From positions 1 to 20,408 of the forward strand of contig CAJJWN010000049.1 in NCBI GenBank assembly GCA_905196835.1: DNA of 20,408 nt. Reading direction: 5' to 3'. A model generated the notes under the pieces. That model did no database searches, was not told where the DNA came from, and was given only the letters and a program-made list of their open reading frames with translations. Shown here piece after piece: positions 6,820 to 15,530 of the stretch (its first letter is position 1; each line of letters opens with the position of its first letter). The translations under genes and the position numbers were made by a program. The stretch comes from an uncultured Prevotella sp. Lineage in GTDB: Bacteria; Bacteroidota; Bacteroidia; Bacteroidales; Bacteroidaceae.

Positions 6820-8556
6820 TTATAGCTCTAAAAGCATTCCACTGATGGATTTTCCCGGCGGTATCATCGGCAGCACATTCTCTTCTTCTTTGACGGCACA
6901 CTCCAAGAGATAAGGGCCGTCAGACGCGAGCATCTTTTCTATTTCGGCTTTTAGTTCGCCACGGTCTTGCACGAGAGAGTACTGTATTTTGTAAGCCGAA
7001 CATATCTTTCCGTATTCAGGATTTTCCATATGTGTGAACGAACGGCGCCTGTCGAAGAACATGTCTTGCCATTGCCGTACGTTGCCGAGATAGTTGTTGT
7101 TCATTAAAATAATCTTCACTGGGCATTGGTTCTCCATGATTGTGCCCAGTTCCTGCAAGCTCATTTGCAGTCCTCCGTCGCCGGTGAACATGCAGACGGT
7201 GCGTCCCGGCGCCCCGAAAGTAGCTCCGATGGCGGCCGGGAGGCCGTAACCCATGGTGCCGAGGCCGCCGCTGCTGGCTATGGAACGCTTCCTGTTAAGC
7301 TTGAAGTAACGGCATGAGAACATCTGGTTAAGGCCAACGTCGTTGACGAGTATTGCTTCTCCACTGGTAGCTTCGGCCACGGCGTTGACCACTTCGCCCA
7401 TAAGCAGCGGCCCTTCGGTGGGGTGTATGGCCGGACGTATTACCTTTTCATATTCTATTTCGTGTAAAGGCTTGAAGCTGTCAATCCATTCCTTGTGGTT
7501 GTTTTTGTCCAAAAGGCGTGTTATTGCGGGCAGTGAAACCTTGCAGTCTGCAATCACTGCCACGTCGGTTTTCACGTTTTTGTCTATTTCTGCCTTATCT
7601 ATGTCAAGGTGGATAATCTTCGCCTGCTTGGCGTAACCCGACAATTCGCCGGTAACCCTTTCGCTGAAACGCATACCGATGGCGATGAGTACGTCGCACT
7701 CCAGTTCTTTCATATTGGGTGCATAGTTGCCGTGCATACCCAACATGCCGACATTCAGCGGATGGTTTGACGGCAATGCCGATAGTCCGAGCAATGTCCT
7801 GGCGGCCGGAATGTCGGCTTTTTCAAGAAATTCGGCCAGTTCTTCTTGTGCGTTTCCAAGCTCAACGCCTTGTCCGACGAGTGCCATCGGCTTCTTGGCG
7901 GCGTTGATTAACTCTGCGGCTTGCCGTACAGCGTCGTCGTTAAGTGCCGGATACGCAATGTAGCTGCGCACGAAGTCAACGTGGCAGGGTTTGTATTCAG
8001 TGGTGCTTGTCTGTGCGTTTTTCGGAAAGTCGAGCACTACCGGGCCGGGACGTCCTGACCTTGCAATGTAGAAAGCACGGCTTACCGCCCATGCGATGTC
8101 TTCCGCACGCCTTATCTGGTAGCTCCATTTGCTTATAGGTTGGGCAACTCCGACGAGGTCAACTTCCTGGAACGCGTCCGTTCCGAGTGACGAAACTCCC
8201 ACTTGTCCGGCAATGACGACGATTGGAGTAGAGTCCATCATGGCGTCGGCGATGCCTGTCAGCGTATTGGTTACTCCCGGACCGCTGGTCACGAGGCACA
8301 CTCCAACCTTACCGCTTACCCTTGCATATCCTTCAGCTGCGTGCGCGGCAGACTGCTCATGGCGCACAAGTATGTGGTCGAAAGCCTTTTTCTCGCCGCG
8401 TGTATAGTCGTAGAGGGAGTCGAATACGGGCATGATAGCTCCGCCCGGATAGCCGAATATGGTCTCCACCCCTTCGGCTTTCAACGCCCTCATAAGTGCT
8501 TCTGCTCCTGTTATTGTTTCTTTTGGCATGTCAAATTTTTGTTTTATATTCTTCAT
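6820..8556 (-). CDS. ilvB: Acetolactate synthase large (catalytic) subunit
   Basis: The 578-residue ThDP enzyme condenses two pyruvates, or pyruvate and 2-oxobutyrate, to acetohydroxy acids, the first committed step of branched-chain amino-acid synthesis. Visible are the N-terminal PYR domain with [13 protein letters not shown] and catalytic Glu67 in [15 protein letters not shown], the central domain, and the C-terminal ThDP-Mg motif starting at TGDGG and ending about 28 residues later at MNNNYLG. The length is normal for the biosynthetic AHAS. The ATG at 8556 overlaps the ilvD stop in ATGA, which supports this start; an internal ATG nine codons on (8529) is the alternative. Partner ilvN follows after 14 nt. 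Confidence 0.97.
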   Translation of the reverse strand: MKNIKQKFDMPKETITGAEALMRALKAEGVETIFGYPGGAIMPVFDSLYDYTRGEKKAFDHILVRHEQSAAHAAEGYARVSGKVGVCLVTSGPGVTNTLTGIADAMMDSTPIVVIAGQVGVSSLGTDAFQEVDLVGVAQPISKWSYQIRRAEDIAWAVSRAFYIARSGRPGPVVLDFPKNAQTSTTEYKPCHVDFVRSYIAYPALNDDAVRQAAELINAAKKPMALVGQGVELGNAQEELAEFLEKADIPAARTLLGLSALPSNHPLNVGMLGMHGNYAPNMKELECDVLIAIGMRFSERVTGELSGYAKQAKIIHLDIDKAEIDKNVKTDVAVIADCKVSLPAITRLLDKNNHKEWIDSFKPLHEIEYEKVIRPAIHPTEGPLLMGEVVNAVAEATSGEAILVNDVGLNQMFSCRYFKLNRKRSIASSGGLGTMGYGLPAAIGATFGAPGRTVCMFTGDGGLQMSLQELGTIMENQCPVKIILMNNNYLGNVRQWQDMFFDRRRSFTHMENPEYGKICSAYKIQYSLVQDRGELKAEIEKMLASDGPYLLECAVKEEENVLPMIPPGKSISGMLLEL

Positions 8557-10355
8557 TCAATCATCCTTACGCCGCCTTTGTCGGCCGAGCTGACACTTTG
8601 GGCGTAAGCCCTTAGAGCCTTGCTCACGGTGCGTTGACGTGTGAGAGGCCGCTGCGGGCGTGCCGACAGCTCGTCTTCTGTAAGGTAGACGTTGATGGAA
8701 CGGTTGGGGATGTCTATCTCGATGATGTCCCCGTCGATGATTTTACCAATGTTTCCACCGGCCGCAGCTTCGGGAGAAATGTGTCCGATGCTTAGCCCGG
8801 AGGTGCCTCCGCTGAAGCGTCCGTCGGTGATTAGGGCGCATTCCGTGCCGAGGTGCATACTCTTTATATAAGAGGTTGGGTAGAGCATCTCCTGCATTCC
8901 CGGGCCGCCTTTTGGCCCTTCGTGGGTTATTACTACGCAGTCGCCGCTCTTTACTTTGCCTCCGAGTATGCCGTCGCAGGCGTCTTCCTGCGAGTCGAAC
9001 ACTTTTGCCGGGCCGCGGAACTTCCAGATTGACGGGTCTACGCCGGCCGTCTTCACCACGCATCCGTCTTGTGCGATGTTGCCGTAGAGCACGGCCAGTC
9101 CGCCGTCTTTGGTGTATGCGTGCGCAATGTCGCGTATGCAACCGTTGGCACGGTCTGTGTCAAGCGTGCCCCAGCGTTCGTTTTGCGAGCCCATCTGTGT
9201 GGAGAACCTGCGTCCCGGGGCGCTTTGGTATATGCGGTCGGCCTCCGGGTCAACCGTCGTGCCGGTTATGTCGTATTTTTTCAGTTGCTCGCCGATGGTC
9301 TTGCCGTCCACCCGCATTGCGTCGAGAGCTATTAGTCCGCCCTTTGCCAGTTCGTTCATTATGCCGAATATGCCGCCCGCGCGGTTGCATTCCTGCACGC
9401 TGTACTGCTGCGTGTTGGGTGCGAGCTTGCACAGGCAGGGCACCTTGCGGCTAAGCGTGTCGATGTCTTTCATGCGGAAATCGGCACCAGCCTCCTGTGC
9501 TACGGCGAGCAGGTGGAGCACGGTGTTCGTGCTTCCGCCCATTGCTATGTCAAGCGTCATGGCGTTGAGGAAGGCCGCGCGCGTGGCGATGTTGCGCGGC
9601 AGAACGCTCTCGTCGCCGTCTTCGTAATATTTGAAGGCGTTTTCCACGATTTGACGCGCTGCGTCCTTGAACAGCCTGATGCGGTTTTCGTGCGTGGCAA
9701 GTATGGTGCCGTTGCCCGGCAATGCCAGTCCGATGGCTTCGGTCAGAGAGTTCATCGAGTTGGCGGTGAACATACCCGAGCAGCATCCGCATCCCGGGCA
9801 GGCGCACTGTTCCAGTTCGTTCACGTCGTCGTCGCTCACGCTTTGGTCGGCACCTTTCACCATTGCGGTGATGAGGTCGGCGTTTTCGCCGCGCCAGCGT
9901 CCGGCCTCCATAGGCCCGCCGCTGCAAAACACAGTAGGTATGTTGAGCCTCATGGAGGCCATTAGCATACCCGGCGTAACCTTGTCGCAGTTGGATATGC
10001 AAATCATCGCGTCCGCCTTGTGGGCGTTTACCATGTATTCCACGGAGTCGGCGATGATGTCGCGCGAGGGCAGCGAGTACAACATGCCGTCGTGCCCCAT
10101 GGCTATTCCGTCGTCGATGGCTATTGTGTTGAACTCGGCGGCGTAGCATCCCATGCTTTCTATTTCGGCTTTTACTATCTGTCCGATGTCGTGCAGGTGG
10201 GTATGTCCCGGTACAAACTGGGTGAAGGAGTTGACAATGGCAATTATGGGTTTGCCGAACTGCTCTTGCTTCATGCCCGACGCTACCCACAGGGCCCTTG
10301 CTCCGGCCATGCGCCTGCCTTCCGTGCACACCGCGCTTCTCAACTGATGTTTCAT
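8553..10355 (-). CDS. ilvD: Dihydroxy-acid dehydratase
   Basis: IlvD dehydrates 2,3-dihydroxy acids to 2-oxoisovalerate and 2-oxo-3-methylvalerate, using an Fe-S cluster and Mg2+. The 600-residue protein shows [19 protein letters not shown] with the Asp81-Asp82 metal region, [12 protein letters not shown] with a cluster-type Cys123, and [19 protein letters not shown] with a second cluster-type Cys192; GGSTNTVLH follows. These match the E. coli-type enzyme closely. It is the first gene of the operon, with a promoter directly upstream and a leader of only about 20 nt, which leaves no room for a leader-peptide attenuator. Confidence 0.97.
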   Translation of the reverse strand: MKHQLRSAVCTEGRRMAGARALWVASGMKQEQFGKPIIAIVNSFTQFVPGHTHLHDIGQIVKAEIESMGCYAAEFNTIAIDDGIAMGHDGMLYSLPSRDIIADSVEYMVNAHKADAMICISNCDKVTPGMLMASMRLNIPTVFCSGGPMEAGRWRGENADLITAMVKGADQSVSDDDVNELEQCACPGCGCCSGMFTANSMNSLTEAIGLALPGNGTILATHENRIRLFKDAARQIVENAFKYYEDGDESVLPRNIATRAAFLNAMTLDIAMGGSTNTVLHLLAVAQEAGADFRMKDIDTLSRKVPCLCKLAPNTQQYSVQECNRAGGIFGIMNELAKGGLIALDAMRVDGKTIGEQLKKYDITGTTVDPEADRIYQSAPGRRFSTQMGSQNERWGTLDTDRANGCIRDIAHAYTKDGGLAVLYGNIAQDGCVVKTAGVDPSIWKFRGPAKVFDSQEDACDGILGGKVKSGDCVVITHEGPKGGPGMQEMLYPTSYIKSMHLGTECALITDGRFSGGTSGLSIGHISPEAAAGGNIGKIIDGDIIEIDIPNRSINVYLTEDELSARPQRPLTRQRTVSKALRAYAQSVSSADKGGVRMIE

Positions 10356-10382
10356 ACGTTTGTCGTTTTATGAATGTTCGTG

Positions 10383-10413
10383 CAAAGTTACATCATTTTT
10401 GTTTAATCAGCAA
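10383..10413 (-). promoter_or_regulatory. Promoter of the ilv operon
   Basis: On the minus strand TTG (10413-10411), a 20-bp spacer and TAACTTTG (10390-10383) match the Bacteroidetes consensus. Transcription should start near 10376, about 20 nt before the ilvD ATG. The stretch from 10414 to 10589 holds no credible gene; a near-palindrome at 10494-10518 is reported separately. Confidence 0.7.
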
Positions 10414-10589
10414 CATTCTTTATTGATATTTTGACTTTTAATGCAAAAACGTAATCAAAACGCATCAAAAAGTAACGAATTAGTATGCAGCGGTGCACAA
10501 ATCAGGCGTGATTGTGCAATCTTTTTGCGTCGGGTATGGTGTTGCCGCTTGCGTTGGCTGTGTTTTACCGGTCGGTCGGCATGTATAAG

Positions 10590-10625
10590 AAAAGGGGACG
10601 TGCTTGGCTTAAGCATGTCCCCTTT
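10590..10625 (-). terminator. Rho-independent terminator of ompA
   Basis: On the minus strand AAAGGGGACATGCTT pairs with AAGCACGTCCCCTTT across a 5-nt loop with one mismatched pair, followed by TCTT. It lies about 27 nt after the ompA stop codon. Confidence 0.8.
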
Positions 10626-10651
10626 GTGGTTGTCTGTAATGTGACTTTGTA

Positions 10652-11803
10652 TTATTTTGTGTTGTCATTGAACGTAGCTACGCGGTTGAACTCTACCTGC
10701 TCGAACAGCTTGTCGGTAGCACCGCAGCCCTTGGTTGTGAGGCGGTTGGAAGCAATCTTGTACTTGTTAACCAAGATTTTCTTTACAGCCTCGGCGCGAG
10801 CCTCTGACAGTTTCTGGTTAAGCTCGGCAGAACCTTCGGGTGAAGCGTAGCCCTTGATTTCAACCTGAGCCTCGGGATGATTCTTCATGTACTGCGCGAT
10901 GAGCTCGATGGGAGCGTACTGTGCGGCGTCAACAACCGACTTGCCCTGGCGGAAGAGTACCGTAGGCTGGAGGTTGGTAACGGTAGCGGGCTTCTCGTAA
11001 ACGGGTGCCGGCTTGTTGTTGCAGTCGTCGAGAGCCTTCTGCAGGTCGGCTATCTGGCGGTCCTTGGCAGCCAGCTGCTCGTCCTTGCCGTTGAGGTCGC
11101 CGCGCAGGTCGTTGATTTTAGCGTTGAGGGCGTCAATCTCCGACTGGTCGCGAAGCTCTGCAATCTTGAAGTTGTGAGTGCCGTTAGAGTTCTTGAACTT
11201 GTAGATGAAGCCCACGTTGAGCTGGAAGCCAGAGTCCTCAAGGTCGTACTGTACTTCGGTGTCGCCGATGGCGTTGTTGCCTGCGAGCGTCCAAATCATA
11301 GCAGGCTCGATGTAGAGCTGCCATGCCTTAGACTTGCCGAGGTTGAAGGCGAAGTCGATTCCGGCCTTTGAAGTGAATGTGTTGTCGTGTGTGTACTTAG
11401 ACGGTGTGCCGAATACGTGGCCCCAGCCCAAGCCGTAAAGTCCGTAAACCTCGAACAGTCTCGGCTCGCCCTTGTAGCCACCGAACCAGTTGCTGAAGTT
11501 TACAGTTCCGAGCAACGACGTGTTCATTGAGCGTACAAATGTGCCGATTGACTCGCCCGGCTTGTTTGAGAAGTAAAGGTTGCTCTCGATAGCCATGCCG
11601 AATACCGGGGTGAAGTAGCGTCCTACGCGTACGCCGAGGTTGGGGTTGAGATTCTTGAACCAGCCATGGCCGGTGGTCTTAGTTGCAAATCCGCCGTTTA
11701 CACCGATGTAAACGTTGTCGAATGTCTTGCTTTCTTCTACGGTCTGAGCCGATACAGTTGCCGTCAGGGCTACTGCAGAAAGCATCAAAATCAACTTCTT
11801 CAT
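10652..11803 (-). CDS. OmpA-family outer-membrane porin with peptidoglycan-binding domain
   Basis: The 383-residue protein has a signal peptide (1-19, cut after VSA), an N-terminal beta-barrel (about 28-203), a charged heptad-like coiled-coil linker (about 214-262), a Pro-rich hinge (264-272) and a C-terminal OmpA domain (about 280-378). In the OmpA domain, LSEARAEAV carries the conserved Arg336. The usual Asp of the peptidoglycan site (GxxD) is replaced in GYASPEGSAELN, a form I recall from other Bacteroidales OmpA proteins. Its likely roles are tethering the outer membrane to the wall and porin function. The gene stands alone, with its own promoter and a strong terminator, as expected for an abundant protein. 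Confidence 0.93.
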   Translation of the reverse strand: MKKLILMLSAVALTATVSAQTVEESKTFDNVYIGVNGGFATKTTGHGWFKNLNPNLGVRVGRYFTPVFGMAIESNLYFSNKPGESIGTFVRSMNTSLLGTVNFSNWFGGYKGEPRLFEVYGLYGLGWGHVFGTPSKYTHDNTFTSKAGIDFAFNLGKSKAWQLYIEPAMIWTLAGNNAIGDTEVQYDLEDSGFQLNVGFIYKFKNSNGTHNFKIAELRDQSEIDALNAKINDLRGDLNGKDEQLAAKDRQIADLQKALDDCNNKPAPVYEKPATVTNLQPTVLFRQGKSVVDAAQYAPIELIAQYMKNHPEAQVEIKGYASPEGSAELNQKLSEARAEAVKKILVNKYKIASNRLTTKGCGATDKLFEQVEFNRVATFNDNTK

Positions 11804-11875
11804 TTTGTTTGATTTTAGTTTTTAATAAAATTGAAACTTACTCTTTTTATCACTAATACCTGATGTTATCGGGTG

Positions 11876-11906
11876 TAAAGGTACGTAGAAGGCTTTGTTT
11901 TTCAAA
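11876..11906 (-). promoter_or_regulatory. Probable promoter of ompA
   Basis: On the minus strand TTTG (11906-11903), a 19-bp spacer and TACCTTTA (11883-11876) match the consensus except for the last base of the -7 box. The leader would be about 65 nt and AT-rich, as is common for abundant outer-membrane proteins. Confidence 0.5.
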
Positions 11907-12072
11907 GGTTTTTCATATAAATTGCATACTTATTTCTTAAAAAGGTTAAATAAAACGAATAAAAGGACAATTCTTTTGCGCGTCCAGTGTAAGTTTTGTG
12001 GTCGTTGCGTTGTTTTGTACCGGTGGTGCGTATTGCCGTCTGTTTGTTGAATGCAGGCGGCCTTCCTCATTC

Positions 12073-12160
12073 TCAAAGGCCGTCTTTTGCACGCTCAAAG
12101 GCCGTCAATCGCAGGCTGAAAGACCGTCTTTTGCAGGCTAAAAGGCGGCATATTGGAAAG
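12073..12160. repeat. 22-bp tandem repeat array C (4 units)
   Basis: Four exactly contiguous 22-bp units (12073-12094, 12095-12116, 12117-12138, 12139-12160) carry the core AAAGGCCGTCTTTTGCA. Units 1-3 agree closely and unit 4 is diverged. The array lies between the divergent ompA and cobU genes. Confidence 0.9.
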
Positions 12161-12360
12161 TCATTGATAGTCAGGCAGTTGGCAATGGCCTGTTTTGCCT
12201 GGCTTGTTTGGCCTGTAAGTCATATATGCCTGACATGCAGGATAGCTCGGAATAAGTGGTATAGGTATGCCTGTCTTTTTCTTTTGGGAATGTCATGGCA
12301 GGGCAGTTTCTCACGGTTTTATTTTGCATTGCACTCAACTTTGATAAATTTCTTACGCTC
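12161..12360. other. Non-coding stretch upstream of cobU
   Basis: No supported gene. A + strand frame over 11996-12364 runs through the repeat array and has no family resemblance. I see only weak repetition of GGCCTG/GCCTGG between 12187 and 12213 and an 8-bp inverted repeat GTCAGGCA / TGCCTGAC (12170-12177, 12227-12234). No cobalamin riboswitch core was recognised. Confidence 0.4.
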
Positions 12361-12388
12361 ATGAAAGTAAAAACTATCTTACTTTCAT
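12361..12388. promoter_or_regulatory. Perfect 10-bp inverted repeat upstream of cobU, possible operator
   Basis: ATGAAAGTAA (12361-12370) and TTACTTTCAT (12379-12388) form a perfect inverted repeat around AAACTATC. Its right arm ends 23 bp before the -7 box of the cob promoter, so it overlaps the expected -33 region. It has the size and placement of a regulator binding site; this role is inference. Confidence 0.4.
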
Positions 12389-12411
12389 TTCGCTTAACCG
12401 AAATTTTGCAT

Positions 12412-12419
12412 TATATTTG
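12412..12419 (+). promoter_or_regulatory. -7 box of the cob operon promoter
   Basis: TATATTTG matches the -7 consensus exactly. The expected -33 region at 12388-12391 reads TTTC rather than TTTG. Transcription would begin near 12425, giving a leader of about 45 nt, too short for a cobalamin riboswitch. Confidence 0.5.
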
Positions 12420-12470
12420 TACCACGATTAGGTTGTATCTGTAGTTTGGCAGTACGCCTTTAACCTTGAG

Positions 12471-13034
12471 ATGAGAAAGATTATACTTATTACCGGAGGC
12501 CAGCGTTCGGGCAAGAGCGTCTATGCCGAGAGGCTGGCTTTGAGCCTGTCGCCTTCGCCTGTGTACATAGCTACGGCGCATGTGTGGGACGACGAGTTCG
12601 CCGCCCGCGTAGAGCGGCACAGGCAGAGGCGCGGTCCGCAGTGGACGAACATAGAGGAGGAAAAGCGTCTCAGCCGCCATAATATATATAATAAGGTGGC
12701 GGTCATCGACTGCGTGACGCTCTGGTGTACCAACTTCTTCTTCGACCGCGACGCCGGCGAGCGGCAGCCTACGGTAGACGAGGCGCTTGCCGAGATTAAG
12801 GACGAGTTCGACAAGTTTGTCAACCAGGATGCTACGTTCATCTTCGTCACCAACGAAATCGGCAGCGGAGAGGTAAGCGGCAACGCCGTGCAGCGCCGCT
12901 TCACCGACTTGCAGGGGTGGATGAACCAGTATGTCGCCGCCCGCGCCGACGAGGTTGTGCTCATGGTGTGCGGCATTCCTGTGCATGTCAAGGGAGGAGA
13001 CGCTGCCGGTAAGTCTGTTTTAGATACATTGTAA
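12471..13034 (+). CDS. cobU: Adenosylcobinamide kinase / adenosylcobinamide-phosphate guanylyltransferase
   Basis: This bifunctional cytoplasmic enzyme phosphorylates adenosylcobinamide and transfers GMP to give AdoCbi-GDP. The 187-residue protein has the Walker A motif GGQRSGKS (9-16), the segment RVERHRQRRGPQW, whose His50 aligns with the guanylylated His46 of Salmonella CobU, and VTNEIGSGEV near residue 125. The length is standard. It is first in the cobU-cobT-cobS-cobC operon, and cobT follows after 4 nt. Confidence 0.95.
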   Translation: MRKIILITGGQRSGKSVYAERLALSLSPSPVYIATAHVWDDEFAARVERHRQRRGPQWTNIEEEKRLSRHNIYNKVAVIDCVTLWCTNFFFDRDAGERQPTVDEALAEIKDEFDKFVNQDATFIFVTNEIGSGEVSGNAVQRRFTDLQGWMNQYVAARADEVVLMVCGIPVHVKGGDAAGKSVLDTL

Positions 13035-13038
13035 GATT

Positions 13039-14094
13039 ATGGAAATGAGGATTTTCAACATAAAGCCGGTAGGCGACGACCTTCGCCAGGCCGTGCAGGA
13101 CAAAATAGACAACCTCAACAAGCCCAAAGGTTCGCTGGGCAGGCTTGAGACGCTGGCCATGCAGCTGTGCCTCGTACAGCATACATTGAGCCCGCGGCTC
13201 ACGCATCCGTGCCACCTGCTCTTCGCCGCCGACCACGGCATTGAGCGCGAGTGGGTGAGCGTGTCGCCGCGAGACATCACGTGGCAGCAGATGCTCAACT
13301 TCGCCGACGGCGGCGGAGGGGTCAACATGTTTTGCCGCCAGCACGGCTTCAGGCTGTATCTTGTCGATGTGGGGGTAGACTATGACTTGTCGGCCTGCCC
13401 TGACATATTTAACCGCAAGCTCGCCCGCGGCACGCACGACTTCCTCTACGCCCCGGCCATGAGCGTGGAAGAGTACGCCCGGGCGTTGGACGTTGGCGCG
13501 GAGTTCATTGACATGTGCCATGCCGACGGCTGCAACATAGTGTGCATAGGCGAGATGGGCATCGCCAACACGTCGCCTTCGAGCGTGTGGATGAGCCTTT
13601 TAGGCGGTGTACCTCTTGCCGAATGTGTCGGTGCCGGGGCAGGACTTGATGATGAGGGAGTTAACCATAAGTTCGAGGTTCTTGCCCGTGCGGTGGAGCA
13701 TTTTATAGAGACCGTGCCAGATTGCGACGACTTCGACACAATAATACGCTATTTCGGAGGCTTCGAGATGGTGGCCGCCGTGGGCGCGATGCTGCGTGCC
13801 GCCGAGTTGAGAATGGTTGTATTGGTGGACGGCTTCATAATGTCGGCCTGCGCGCTGGCCGCCGTGATGAAGCATCCCGAAGCCATAGACTACATGGTTT
13901 TCGGCCATGTCGGCGACGAGAGCGGCCACCGCAGGCTGCTCGAAATGCTTGGTGCAGAGCCCATGTTGAGCCTCGGCCTGCGCCTCGGCGAGGGCACGGG
14001 CGCGCTCTGCGCGTACCCCATTGTCGAGAGTGCGGTGAGGATGTTGAACGAGATGAACAACTTTCAGAATGCGCATATCACTAAATACTTCTAA
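13039..14094 (+). CDS. cobT: Nicotinate-nucleotide--dimethylbenzimidazole phosphoribosyltransferase
   Basis: CobT makes alpha-ribazole phosphate (or an analogue with another lower-ligand base) from nicotinate mononucleotide. The 351-residue protein shows KPKGSLGRLE (28-37), AADHGI (63-68), GEMGIANTSPSS (171-182), FGGFEMVAAVGAM (239-251) and the catalytic Glu318 in GLRLGEGTGA, matching Glu317 of the Salmonella enzyme. The family motif GNTT is ANTS here, a mild change. The start at 13039 follows the cobU stop by 4 nt; a second in-frame ATG lies 6 nt later. The end overlaps cobS by 26 nt. Confidence 0.96.
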   Translation: MEMRIFNIKPVGDDLRQAVQDKIDNLNKPKGSLGRLETLAMQLCLVQHTLSPRLTHPCHLLFAADHGIEREWVSVSPRDITWQQMLNFADGGGGVNMFCRQHGFRLYLVDVGVDYDLSACPDIFNRKLARGTHDFLYAPAMSVEEYARALDVGAEFIDMCHADGCNIVCIGEMGIANTSPSSVWMSLLGGVPLAECVGAGAGLDDEGVNHKFEVLARAVEHFIETVPDCDDFDTIIRYFGGFEMVAAVGAMLRAAELRMVVLVDGFIMSACALAAVMKHPEAIDYMVFGHVGDESGHRRLLEMLGAEPMLSLGLRLGEGTGALCAYPIVESAVRMLNEMNNFQNAHITKYF

Positions 14095-14887
14095 ATGGTA
14101 CGACCCCGTTTGGGCGGCGTTCATCTTCTTTACGCGCTTGCCCTTGTGGCGTCTGCACGAGTCGCCGCGTGATAGTTACCGTGCGGTTGTAGAGTTCTGG
14201 CCGCTTACGGGCTGGCTTACCGGTGCGGTGATGGCCGCAGTGATTTACTTCGGAAGTATGGTCTTGCCGTATTCGGTGGCCGTCATCCTCGCCCTCGCGG
14301 CGCGTGTGCTGCTCACCGGGGCGTTGCATGAGGACGGCCTGGCCGACTTCTTTGACGGCTTCGGTGGTGGCGGAGGCGACCGCAGGCGCACGCTCGACAT
14401 AATGAAAGACTCGCGCATCGGCACTTACGGCGTAATCGGACTGGGGCTGTACGGCCTGCTCTTGTTCTTCGCCTTGTCGTCCATGCCTGCGCCGCTGGCC
14501 GCGCTGGCCGTGCTGGCAGGCGACCCGTTCTGCAAGATGGTGTCGTCGCAGGTGGTGTCGATGATGCCTTATGCCAGGACGGAAGACGAGGCAAAGTCGG
14601 GCGTGGTGTACCGTAAAATCACGTTGCGGGCCGGCATTCTGCTCTTCATTCAGGGCATGTTGCCGCTCGCCTTGCTGCTTTACATGACGGACGGGATGCT
14701 CCGTTGGGACGTGCTCATCTTCGCCCCGTGCCTCGTGATGTACTTCATGTACCTTTATATATGGCATAGGCTGCGCGGATATACGGGCGACTGCTGTGGC
14801 GCGATGTTCCTCTTGACCGAGCTTTCGTTCTATCTTTGCATGTCATACCTGTTTTTCAACAATAACGCGTTATGGAGATTGTTTTAG
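14069..14887 (+). CDS. cobS: Adenosylcobinamide-GDP ribazoletransferase (cobalamin synthase)
   Basis: CobS is a polytopic inner-membrane enzyme that joins AdoCbi-GDP with alpha-ribazole or its phosphate. The 272-residue product has about 6-7 hydrophobic segments, the acidic family motif HEDGLADFFDG (87-97), MKDSRIGTYGVIGL (112-125) and GYTGDCCGA near residue 240. The start lies inside cobT (26-nt overlap) and the end overlaps cobC by 16 nt, which suggests coupled translation. Confidence 0.95.
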   Translation: MRISLNTSKWYDPVWAAFIFFTRLPLWRLHESPRDSYRAVVEFWPLTGWLTGAVMAAVIYFGSMVLPYSVAVILALAARVLLTGALHEDGLADFFDGFGGGGGDRRRTLDIMKDSRIGTYGVIGLGLYGLLLFFALSSMPAPLAALAVLAGDPFCKMVSSQVVSMMPYARTEDEAKSGVVYRKITLRAGILLFIQGMLPLALLLYMTDGMLRWDVLIFAPCLVMYFMYLYIWHRLRGYTGDCCGAMFLLTELSFYLCMSYLFFNNNALWRLF

Positions 14888-15399
14888 TAAGGCATACCAG
14901 CGTGGGCGTGCCCAAGGGCACTTGTTACGGCTGGAGCGACGTACCTGTGGCGGCGACGTTCGAGACTGAGGCGGCCGAGACCAAGCGGAGGCTCGGCACG
15001 GAGCCGTTTGACGCGGTGTATTCGTCGCCCCTTACAAGGGCGCGTAAGCTCGCGGCTTACTGCGGATGGCCGTCGCCAGTGGTAGACGACCGCCTGAAGG
15101 AGATGAACATGGGCGACTGGGAGATGAAGCTCTTTGATGAAATCGAGGACGAAAACCTGCAACGCTGGTATGACGACTACATGCACCTGGCCGCCACGGG
15201 AGGCGAGAGCTTTCCTGATTTGTTCGCCCGCGTGTCGTCTTTCCTTGACGAGCTGAAGACTAAGCCGTACCGCCGCGTGGCCGTGTTCGCCCATGGCGGC
15301 GTGCTCATCTGCGCCGGGATATACGGCAGATTGTTTTCGGAGGAAGACTGCTTCAAGCACCTTGTGCCCTACGGAGGAACGGAAAGGATTGTAATCTAA
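14872..15399 (+). CDS. cobC: Alpha-ribazole phosphatase, histidine phosphatase family
   Basis: CobC removes the phosphate from alpha-ribazole 5'-phosphate or adenosylcobalamin 5'-phosphate. The 175-residue protein has the phosphatase signature VRHTSVG with the phosphoacceptor His8 (RHT instead of the usual RHG), TRAR with Arg56 (53-58 region), Glu77 in RLKEMNMGDWE, and the second catalytic His141 in FAHGGVLICAG. Together with cobU, cobT and cobS it completes the nucleotide-loop pathway. An inverted-repeat element begins at its stop codon. Confidence 0.9.
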   Translation: MEIVLVRHTSVGVPKGTCYGWSDVPVAATFETEAAETKRRLGTEPFDAVYSSPLTRARKLAAYCGWPSPVVDDRLKEMNMGDWEMKLFDEIEDENLQRWYDDYMHLAATGGESFPDLFARVSSFLDELKTKPYRRVAVFAHGGVLICAGIYGRLFSEEDCFKHLVPYGGTERIVI

Positions 15400-15490
15400 T
15401 TAAGAATTAAGAGTTAAGAATTAAGAAAATATGTCTTGTTGGCAGTTCTCAAAGGTATTTTTCTTAATTCTTAACTCTTAATTCTTAATT
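15398..15490. repeat. Inverted-repeat element copy 2, likely terminator of the cob operon
   Basis: Arms at 15398-15429 and 15459-15490 are perfectly complementary over 32 bp and match copy 1 (3261-3352) in both arms; the 29-nt loop resembles copy 1's loop (TTGTTG, then TTC and AAGG at similar places). As in copy 1, the left arm starts inside the TAA stop of the + strand gene. A partial further arm (TTCTTAATTCTTAACTT) follows at about 15498-15514. Confidence 0.85.
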
Positions 15491-15530
15491 CAACACGTTC
15501 TTAATTCTTAACTTAAAAAGTTTCTTTTTT

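Noticed and set aside
6806..6901. 32-residue N-terminal extension of ilvN
   Set aside because: It overlaps the end of ilvB, does not resemble small subunits, and the internal ATG at 6805 starts right at the family's usual beginning.
10356..10382. Attenuator or leader peptide for the ilv operon
   Set aside because: The predicted leader is only about 20 nt, too short for a leader peptide with alternative hairpins.
10441..10644. Small + strand frames between ilvD and ompA
   Set aside because: They run into the ompA terminator hairpin, have no start signals or family resemblance, and look like chance frames.
11996..12364. Possible 122-codon gene upstream of cobU
   Set aside because: It passes through a 22-bp repeat array, has a composition unlike the neighbours, and no recognisable domain.
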